A stretch of DNA of 14,324 nt, from NCBI GenBank assembly GCA_903870305.1, contig CAIQCM010000132.1:1-14324 (forward strand). The letters run 5' to 3'. Under the pieces are notes generated by a model. The model made no database searches. It saw nothing but the letters and a program-made list of their open reading frames with translations, and had not been told where the DNA came from. A program made the position numbers and the translations under genes. This document shows positions 6,824 to 10,629 of this stretch, in pieces; position 1 is the stretch's first letter, and each line of letters starts with the position of its first letter. The stretch is from an uncultured bacterium. Its GTDB lineage: Bacteria; Patescibacteriota; Patescibacteriia; CAIQCM01.

Positions 6824-7378
6824 TTATCTTCTTCCCAATCGCTTCAGCGCCGCCTTGACCCGATCTTCCACTGTCGCGCCTTCTATTCCCATGACGGCCG
6901 ACCGCGCTTCTTCGCGCGAATAGCCGAGCCCCACGAGCGCATCCGCGGCTTCGTCGCCGCCGGCGTCGACATCGGCCAGCTTGCCTTTCAACTCGAGCAC
7001 GATCTTTTGCGCCGTCTTTTTTCCAACGCCATGGATCTCGGAAAGCGCGGCGATGTTTCCTTGGTCGATCCATTTCTTAACGGCATTGATATTTGACGCG
7101 CCGACGATCCCGAGCCCCATCTTGGGACCGACGCCGGAAACGGTGATGATTTTCCAAAAGAATTCCAGTTCGTCAGCCGTCGCAAAACCAAAAAACTCGC
7201 GGCCGTCCTCGCGCTGCTGCTCGTGCGTCCAAAGCGTTATCGGCTCGCCAAGCTTCGCGGAAAGCACAATGCTTGGAGAGGCAAAAACGCGATAACCCAA
7301 ACCGGCCGTTTCAACAACGAGCCAATTCTCGCCTTTACGCAACATATTGCCCTTGATCCATGCGATCATATGGTTCAT
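6824..7378 (-). CDS. ruvA: Holliday junction branch migration protein RuvA
   Basis: RuvA binds four-way DNA junctions as a tetramer and guides the RuvB motors during recombination repair. At 184 residues it has near-normal length. Domain I (OB fold) starts MIAWIKGNMLRKGENWLVVETAGLGYRVF. Domain II holds two helix-hairpin-helix motifs, ITVSGVGPKMGLGIVGA and LSEIHGVGKKTAQKIVLELKGKL. Domain III, the RuvB-contacting three-helix bundle, is ALVGLGYSREEARSAV. The start at 7378 is supported by AGGAT six bases upstream; MIAWIKG at codon 4 is the usual family start but has no ribosome-binding site. No ruvB or ruvC is adjacent. It is co-oriented with the FemAB-type gene 86 bases downstream. Confidence 0.95.
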   Translation of the reverse strand: MNHMIAWIKGNMLRKGENWLVVETAGLGYRVFASPSIVLSAKLGEPITLWTHEQQREDGREFFGFATADELEFFWKIITVSGVGPKMGLGIVGASNINAVKKWIDQGNIAALSEIHGVGKKTAQKIVLELKGKLADVDAGGDEAADALVGLGYSREEARSAVMGIEGATVEDRVKAALKRLGRR

Positions 7379-7421
7379 TTATATCCTATTTCTTGTTTGC
7401 TGTCATTGTTATCTCTGGCGG

Positions 7422-7437
7422 GCTGCCTTCGGGCAGC
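7422..7437. other. UUCG-tetraloop hairpin in the ruvA leader
   Basis: GCTGCC-TTCG-GGCAGC forms a perfect six-pair stem on the + strand; on the - strand, the sense for ruvA, the loop is CGAA. It lies about 45 bases upstream of the ruvA start and next to the inverted-repeat element at 7440. A role in termination or leader structure is possible but not shown. Confidence 0.55.
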
Positions 7438-7439
7438 GA

Positions 7440-7537
7440 CTCGATGCCAATATGCTAATCCCTACGAATATGACTAATCCGATACGAATTCGTACCGTCA
7501 TTCGTTATATTCGTACAATTCGTATATTAGCATCGAG
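7440..7537. repeat. Inverted-repeat element packed with ATTCGTA/TACGAAT units
   Basis: The ends CTCGATG (7440-7446) and CATCGAG (7531-7537) are inverted, as are CTAAT/ATTAG just inside. The interior holds TACGAAT at 7463 and 7483 and ATTCGT(A/T) at 7488, 7500, 7509 and 7518. CTAATCC plus TACGAAT is directly repeated with a 19-base period. The element is A+T-richer than its surroundings and lies between a terminator and ruvA. No ORF is supported. It is most easily read as a small non-autonomous mobile element. Confidence 0.7.
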
Positions 7538-7554
7538 CCAAGGACGCCGCAGCG

Positions 7555-7594
7555 GCCAAAAGAAAACCGGCCTCCCCGCGAGCGGGAGACCGGC
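7555..7594 (-). terminator. Rho-independent terminator of the 117-residue ORF
   Basis: On the - strand GCCGGTCTCCCGC pairs with GCGGGGAGGCCGG, followed by TTTTCTTTT. It starts about 20 bases after the stop codon of the small protein gene at 7615. Confidence 0.9.
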
Positions 7595-7614
7595 AAATTG
7601 CGATGATCGACGGA

Positions 7615-7968
7615 CTAGCCCATCGCGTCGGCGACGGCTGTTAGCAGTTCTTCGTCGACCGGAATCGCGCAGTCATCGACCGGCGGTTCTTCGACAAAAC
7701 GCGAATCGGCGCCGGTGAGATGAACGAGTTCGGACGGGTCGTCATGAATGGGAATTATCGGGATATTCCCGACAACGCGCCGTCCCCAGGGGGCGCCGGG
7801 GTGCCGTCTGCGTTTCACGCCTCGGTCCAGCGCTCGTACCTGTTCCCTCAGGGCTTCATCGCCGCAGATCGCCTCCTCTTGGAACAGTTCGGATGCGTTC
7901 ATACCATGGAGCACGGGCGGGTCTTTTCCCAAACTTCTAGTACTGCTGAACGTTCTGCTCTGGGGCAT
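7615..7968 (-). CDS. Unrecognised small protein (117 residues)
   Basis: No family is recognised. The start MPQSRTF at 7968 is chosen because GAGGGAGAG lies just upstream; the frame stays open for ten more codons but that upstream ATG lacks a ribosome-binding site. The protein has a mixed N-terminal part (SELFQEEAICGDEALREQVRALD) and a basic patch (RGVKRRRHPGAPWGRR). An Ile/Pro-rich strand (NIPIIPIHDDPSELVHL) and an acidic tail (FVEEPPVDDCAIPVDEELL) follow. There is no signal peptide or membrane segment. It has its own promoter (8024-8052) and terminator (7555-7594), so it is a free-standing unit. A nucleic-acid-binding accessory or mobile-cassette protein is possible but unsupported. Confidence 0.65.
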   Translation of the reverse strand: MPQSRTFSSTRSLGKDPPVLHGMNASELFQEEAICGDEALREQVRALDRGVKRRRHPGAPWGRRVVGNIPIIPIHDDPSELVHLTGADSRFVEEPPVDDCAIPVDEELLTAVADAMG

Positions 7969-8023
7969 TGCTTCTCTCCCTCGATTCGTTGTTCTCAAGA
8001 TAAGTTAAAGGAACACAGGGGTG

Positions 8024-8052
8024 ATGCTATCACGAAATTCGCACCTTGGCAA
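8024..8052 (-). promoter_or_regulatory. Promoter of the 117-residue ORF
   Basis: On the - strand TTGCCA (complement of 8047-8052) and TAGCAT (complement of 8024-8029) are separated by exactly 17 bases. The predicted start point is near 8017, giving a leader of about 48 bases before ATG 7968. It lies directly after the terminator at 8060-8097. Confidence 0.6.
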
Positions 8053-8059
8053 GATGCAA

Positions 8060-8097
8060 TGGATAAGAAACACCGGCTCTCCTTTTGGAAAGCCGGT
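8060..8097 (-). terminator. Terminator behind the tRNA-like element
   Basis: On the - strand ACCGGCTTTCC pairs with GGAGAGCCGGT across an AAAA loop, followed by GTTTCTTA. It starts six bases after the CCA of the tRNA-like element, as expected for the end of its transcript. Confidence 0.75.
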
Positions 8098-8102
8098 TCG
8101 TT

Positions 8103-8187
8103 TGGTGACATCGTTGGGAATTGAACCCACTCGATTATCCTGATCCCGGTGGTCCGGGGTGTCTTTCCTGGCTTAACAGGCGATGTC
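8103..8187 (-). ncRNA. tRNA-like element with encoded CCA and no acceptable anticodon loop
   Basis: The 85-nt - strand element begins GACATCG and ends CGATGTC-A-CCA, a perfect seven-pair acceptor stem (eight with the preceding T). Before the 3' strand is a canonical T-loop in GGG-TTCAATT-CCC. A D-arm-like TGTT/GACA with GG in its loop follows the acceptor. In the anticodon position the RNA instead forms CCCGG-ACCA-CCGGG, a four-base loop with no T33 or anticodon. The size fits a class II tRNA. It may be a decayed tRNA, an undetected intron-containing or divergent tRNA, or a tRNA mimic. It lies 38 bases after the 89-residue ORF, with its own hairpin (8195-8213) upstream and a terminator just downstream. 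Confidence 0.5.
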
Positions 8188-8194
8188 ATGCGGT

Positions 8195-8213
8195 GCCGCG
8201 ATGCGCTCGCGGC
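8195..8213. other. Hairpin between the 89-residue ORF and the tRNA-like element
   Basis: GCCGCGA-TGCGC-TCGCGGC forms a perfect seven-pair stem with a five-base loop. There is no T-run, so it is not a standard terminator. It may be a processing or stability element separating the ORF from the structured RNA. Confidence 0.6.
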
Positions 8214-8225
8214 GGGCGTGATTTA

Positions 8226-8495
8226 TTAGATCCAGAACCAACTGCAGTTCCTGGCCTTGGGGCGCTTGCGCGGCGGCTTGCAGATCGCTTTGCCCTTGTT
8301 GCGAAGAGCGCGTCGCACGCGGTCGCGGAACGACGACCTGAACTCCGCGTCAGCCGCGATGAGCTCGAGATCGGGACGACTCTCCCAAGGATCTTTGACC
8401 GGCACGGTCTCGGGCGGCGCCTCAATAGTACGATGTACAATACTGCCGTCAAGACGAATTTCGATCACTGGGATCAAACCGATACTGGATTTCAT
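8226..8495 (-). CDS. Unrecognised small protein (89 residues)
   Basis: The start at 8495 is supported by AAGGAGAG with good spacing; the overlapping alternative frame has no such site. The N-terminal half (IGLIPVIEIRLDGSIVHRTIEAPPETVPVKD) looks beta-rich. The C-terminal half is strongly basic (FRDRVRRALRNKGKAICKPPRKRPKARN), suggesting nucleic-acid binding. No membrane segment or known family is recognised. It vaguely resembles the 117-residue neighbour in an Ile-Pro strand, a VH(L/R)T word and an E(E/A)PP word. It is followed by a hairpin, the tRNA-like element and a terminator. Confidence 0.65.
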   Translation of the reverse strand: MKSSIGLIPVIEIRLDGSIVHRTIEAPPETVPVKDPWESRPDLELIAADAEFRSSFRDRVRRALRNKGKAICKPPRKRPKARNCSWFWI

Positions 8496-8516
8496 GAACT
8501 CTCCTTGATTCGGTTT

Positions 8517-8635
8517 CCGGCGACAAAATCGCCGGTTGAAAATGCTTTTCGCATCTCCGGAACAAGAGCCGTGCTCGTGTTCCAGAGTTGCGAGGGGAGT
8601 TTTTTACGCTCCCCTTTTTGTCGGAATTATTCCGA
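8517..8635. other. Run of four hairpins between two small ORFs
   Basis: In order on the + strand: CCGGCGA-CAAAA-TCGCCGG (8517-8535); GGAACA-a-GAGC with GCTC-g-TGTTCC (8559-8583); GGGGAG with CTCCCC (8594-8614); and TCGGAA-TTA-TTCCGA (8621-8635). Four good stems in 120 bases is far more than chance and lies entirely between the 47- and 89-residue ORFs. A structured leader, an RNA gene or a recombination site could explain it. Confidence 0.7.
8594..8619 (+). terminator. Terminator-shaped hairpin facing the + strand
   Basis: GGGGAG and CTCCCC flank a nine-base loop and are followed by TTTTT on the + strand only. No + strand gene is evident before it, so its client is unknown. It may block antisense transcription or be part of the hairpin run. 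Confidence 0.55.
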
Positions 8636-8644
8636 CGCGTGTAT

Positions 8645-8788
8645 TCAGCTCCGAGCCGGTTTTTCGATGATGAAGTCGAGAATGGCCGGCTCGTAGAGCG
8701 AGTCGTCTTCTTCGCCCTTTCGCAGAGCGAAACCGACGTCGAGCTCTTCGCGCGGATCACCTTCGCAGTCAAACAACATGCATTCCAT
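8645..8788 (-). CDS. Unrecognised very small acidic protein (47-51 residues)
   Basis: The preferred start MECMLFDCEGD at 8788 has GGAGG five bases upstream. MEVFMEC at 8800 also has GGAG five bases upstream, giving 51 residues. Both sites support real translation. The product (DPREELDVGFALRKGEEDDSLYEPAILDFIIEKPARS) is acidic, with a hydrophobic C-terminal strand and two Cys near the start. No family is recognised. The frame stays open upstream to 9052, but that extension is translated MITE sequence (SEGAVATRN, LRDPSLRFGMT) and is not credible. It heads the row of small - strand ORFs. Confidence 0.55.
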   Translation of the reverse strand: MECMLFDCEGDPREELDVGFALRKGEEDDSLYEPAILDFIIEKPARS

Positions 8789-8835
8789 GAAAACCTCCAT
8801 AACTTCTCCGACCGCGGCACCCGGAATAGGTGACG

Positions 8836-8891
8836 TTCGCGGAGACGGATCAAAAGATATTTTCTTTTGGTCTGTCCCCGCGAATTTTTTT
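8836..8891 (+). terminator. Long hairpin followed by T7
   Basis: TTCGCGG-a-GAC pairs with GTC-c-CCGCGAA and an inner CAAAAGA pairs with TCTTTTG, spanning 8836-8884. TTTTTTT follows on the + strand. It lies in the leader of the 47-residue ORF on the opposite strand and next to the MITE at 8891. No + strand gene is seen before it. A REP-like palindrome is an alternative reading. Confidence 0.55.
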
Positions 8892-8974
8892 GTCATCCCG
8901 AACCGCAGTGAGGGATCTCGTAGCTTCATTATAGTGTTGAGATTCCTCGTCGCTACCGCTCCCTCGGAATGACA
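8891..8974. repeat. MITE-like element with GTCAT...ATGAC ends
   Basis: The left end TGTCATCCCGA and right end TCGGAATGACA are imperfect inverted repeats of about 29 bases each, including GAGGGATCTC against GAGATTCCTC inside. The element is 84 bases long and contains no ORF of its own. Elements with GTCATNCCGA-type ends are widespread non-autonomous repeats in bacterial genomes. The - strand carries a TATAAT word inside it that could serve the small ORF downstream. Confidence 0.8.
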
Positions 8975-9021
8975 ATATATATTAATGAAATTATCCCGTT
9001 TCGTCCTTTCGGACTCTTCAC

Positions 9022-9080
9022 AAAAAATTTCCCGTAAAATCCATGAAACCATTTTCTAAATTCACGGATTTTATTGGGAA
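9022..9080 (-). terminator. Terminator of the pentapeptide-repeat gene
   Basis: On the - strand TTCCC..TAAAATCC.TGAA pairs with TTCATGGATTTTACGGGAA (about 17 of 20 positions), followed by ATTTTTTG. A second hairpin GGCGTCAC/GTGACGCC lies just upstream at 9081-9106. Together they close the gene ending at 9126. Confidence 0.85.
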
Positions 9081-9106
9081 GGCGTCACAACCGTTGTCGT
9101 GACGCC
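9081..9106. other. Eight-pair hairpin next to the terminator
   Basis: GGCGTCAC and GTGACGCC enclose a ten-base interval that can itself pair (CAAC with GTTG). It sits between the pentapeptide-protein stop codon and the T-run terminator, where it may protect the 3' end of the message. Confidence 0.7.
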
Positions 9107-9125
9107 ATTCGCTAGTTTGAAGTAT

Positions 9126-9977
9126 CTATCCCGCGGCCTTTGCTTTCCTTTCTTGGGCCTGCTGCCTGACCACCTCGGTAATGAGATCGCCAAGTTCTTG
9201 ATCGTCCATTTTCACGTCATCGAGCTTTACCCCGACCAACCGACAGCTGAACTCAAATGACGCATCCGTCAGATCCGCACCGGTAAAATCACACCCCTCG
9301 AAATCGCATGCCGAGAATGACCCGCTGATCTTCGACCCCCGAAAGCTGGCGTTTTTGGCATCAACATTTTTCCATGAGCAATACATAGTTGCCTTTTCCA
9401 TCTTTGATCCTGCCACCGAAACAGACCAGGCATTCACGTAATGGGCACTTACGCCGGTTAAATCCAAATTACTTAGATCGACGTCTGTCAATTCCAGGCC
9501 CTTCTTTCCGAACGAACGATTGAATAAGTCAATGTGCCCGGACGAAAGGAGGTCAACTACCCGCCCCTCGATCAATCGAGCGAGCGTTCTTGCGTGTTCT
9601 CTCTTGGCAACTTTCGTGTTCCAATGCGTTTCATCGATGACCCCTCGTTGTTCCTCGAACCACTCAATGAGTGGCTTAACGCATTGGCTATAGGCAAACC
9701 ACACAACGAATACAACGAAGGCGAGCAAGAGAGCCGGGCCGATCAAAGCAGGTCCGATGATGTTCAATAGGCCCAAGAGGCCGGAGTCATCCGAATGATC
9801 ATCGACGCGATGTAGTCGATCGTGCGTGCTTCCGTAATCAGAATCACCACCTCTTGAGAGGGATGAAAGGTAACCGCTTTCATGTCCCGATGATGCACGA
9901 GTGTCGTCGCCTTGGTCATCGCAACCTACAGCGATGAACCCGACTGACAAGACAACAAATAGCATGATGTTCTTCAT
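9126..9977 (-). CDS. Lipoprotein-like membrane protein with pentapeptide repeats
   Basis: The 283-residue product starts with a signal peptide ending in a lipobox-like IAVGC (Cys19). A Ser/Asp/His-rich low-complexity linker (20-65) follows, then a strong membrane segment (66-97, LLGLLNIIGPALIGPALLLAFVVFVVWFAY). A charged helical part spans 100-150. The pentapeptide-repeat beta-helix spans about 160-245 (DLSNLDLTGVS ... CDFEGCDFTGADLTDASFEFS). Pentapeptide domains are structural and bind proteins or imitate DNA; the target here is unknown. A lipid-anchored N-terminus plus one membrane helix would place the repeat domain on the other side of the membrane from the lipid anchor. AGGAGA lies ten bases before the ATG. 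Base composition is lower in G+C than the flanking genes, hinting at transfer. Upstream are a small-RNA-like unit and its promoter. Confidence 0.82.
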   Translation of the reverse strand: MKNIMLFVVLSVGFIAVGCDDQGDDTRASSGHESGYLSSLSRGGDSDYGSTHDRLHRVDDHSDDSGLLGLLNIIGPALIGPALLLAFVVFVVWFAYSQCVKPLIEWFEEQRGVIDETHWNTKVAKREHARTLARLIEGRVVDLLSSGHIDLFNRSFGKKGLELTDVDLSNLDLTGVSAHYVNAWSVSVAGSKMEKATMYCSWKNVDAKNASFRGSKISGSFSACDFEGCDFTGADLTDASFEFSCRLVGVKLDDVKMDDQELGDLITEVVRQQAQERKAKAAG

Positions 9978-10117
9978 TTTTCCGTTTCTCCTGGATTGTA
10001 ATGAGCTATGCGGACTTCCCGCAGAGCCCGGGTTTTCGTAACCTGAACTCTGTTAGAAGAGCGACAAATATTTAGTAAAATTTTGCTTAAATACTCCCCC
10101 GCCGATTGTTCGAATAA

Positions 10118-10287
10118 ATAAAAAGGACGCATTTGTATTCGTCTAGAGAGACAACAACAAATGCGTCCTGTGATCGATTTTTCGATCAAAGTGGTCAAAA
10201 TACTCGTTGACCGCGAGCTCTCTCCTTAATTTTCAATCGGTGCCGCGTTCAAGTCTCTTACGCTTGGACGTGGCTCATTCACTTACA
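10118..10287 (-). ncRNA. Candidate small RNA (about 170 nt) or attenuator leader
   Basis: A near-consensus promoter (10294-10322) starts a transcript that meets a strong terminator (10125-10168). In between, the - strand RNA can form a GCC..GGC stem with an inner CAAG/CTTG (10242-10274), GGTCAA/TTGACC (10193-10212) and GATCGA-AAAA-TCGATC (10172-10187). An exposed AAGGAGAG lies between stems, but no start codon follows at usable distance. An 18-codon GTG ORF is present without a ribosome-binding site. No match to SRP, 6S, tmRNA or RNase P signature motifs is recognised. It may be a free small RNA, or a terminator-controlled leader of the pentapeptide gene 140 bases further on. Confidence 0.6.
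10121..10168 (-). terminator. Terminator of the small-RNA unit
   Basis: On the - strand GGACGCATTTG and CAAATGCGTCC form a perfect eleven-pair stem around a 22-base loop, followed by TTTTTATTTATT. This is one of the strongest terminators in the window. Confidence 0.9.
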
Positions 10288-10293
10288 AGAAAC

Positions 10294-10322
10294 ACTATAT
10301 CACATATAATAGATTTTGTCAA
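10294..10322 (-). promoter_or_regulatory. Near-consensus sigma-70-type promoter
   Basis: On the - strand TTGACA (complement of 10317-10322) and TATAGT (complement of 10294-10299) are exactly 17 bases apart. This is the best promoter match in the window. It drives the candidate small RNA, with a predicted start point near 10287, and lies directly behind the ileS terminator. Confidence 0.85.
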
Positions 10323-10334
10323 GCCCCATACAAC

Positions 10335-10364
10335 AATAAAATGGCTCGCTTGAGCCATTTTATT
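10335..10364. terminator. Bidirectional terminator downstream of ileS
   Basis: AATAAAATGGCTC and GAGCCATTTTATT form a perfect thirteen-pair stem with loop GCTT, with A-rich and T-rich flanks on both sides. It separates ileS and its trailing repeats from the small-RNA promoter. Confidence 0.93.
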
Positions 10365-10407
10365 TTATCTATGTTAAGCGATTTTTACATATCAAAACCA
10401 CAAAAAA

Positions 10408-10523
10408 CCTGTCATTGCGAGGAGGCCGAAGCCGACGAAGCAATCCCCTCGAAATATCACCATGGTTGCTGTATTCATGAGATTGCCGCGTCGTTCGTTT
10501 CGACTCACTCCTCGCAATGACGA
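10408..10523. repeat. MITE-like GTCATTGCGAGGA element (complete copy)
   Basis: The element begins TGTCATTGCGAGGA and ends TCCTCGCAATGACG, inverted ends of about 13 bases. The inner GAAGCAATC and GATTGCCGC are also roughly inverted. Its right 71 bases are repeated at 1-71, and a trimmed relative lies inside the FemAB-type gene (6362-6405). There is no coding capacity. Confidence 0.88.
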
Positions 10524-10574
10524 GAGTTGATTGGGCCTTTTCAAAAACAGTGGCCGTAGCCGACCAAGCGAGAT

Positions 10575-10629
10575 TGGATTCACCCCTCGGGGTGCAAGCC
10601 CGCCTCCGCGGGAATGACGAGTCGTCATT
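10575..10629. repeat. Hairpin-rich repeat at the end of ileS
   Basis: CACCCC-TC-GGGGTG (10581-10594) and CCCGC/GCGGG (10599-10612) are followed by GGAATGAC and the palindrome AATGACGA-g-TCGTCATT (10613-10629), which reaches into the ileS stop codon. Elements with GTCATTCCCGCG ends are common dispersed bacterial repeats; here one abuts the gene end. Confidence 0.65.

Noticed and set aside
7440..7537. CRISPR-like array
   Set aside because: The repeated words are only about 7 bases, occur in both orientations and are unevenly spaced; there are no spacer-sized intervals or cas genes.
7720..8124. A 134-codon + strand ORF opposite the 117-residue gene
   Set aside because: It crosses the promoter, the terminator and the tRNA-like element and lacks a ribosome-binding site; the - strand gene has promoter, ribosome-binding site and terminator.
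8103..8187. Selenocysteine tRNA or tmRNA end
   Set aside because: The acceptor could be eight pairs, but there is no long D-stem, no UCA anticodon and no tag-encoding region or tmRNA-type 5' end.
8186..8452. An 88-codon - strand ORF in another frame over the 89-residue gene
   Set aside because: No ribosome-binding site, very Arg/Ser-rich shadow translation, and it extends into the tRNA-like element.
8517..8635. Integron attC site
   Set aside because: Palindromes are present, but no core-site consensus (RYYYAAC/GTTRRRY pair) or integrase was seen, so only a structured region is claimed.
8645..9052. A 135-codon version of the very small acidic ORF
   Set aside because: Its N-terminal two thirds translate the MITE-like element at 8891-8974 and the long hairpin. 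Two good ribosome-binding sites support starts at 8788 or 8800 instead.
9974..10198. A 74-codon - strand ORF (TTG start) overlapping the ATG of the pentapeptide gene by ATGA
   Set aside because: It runs straight through the strong terminator hairpin at 10125-10168, has no ribosome-binding site at usable distance and reads as low-quality protein. The ATGA overlap is probably chance.
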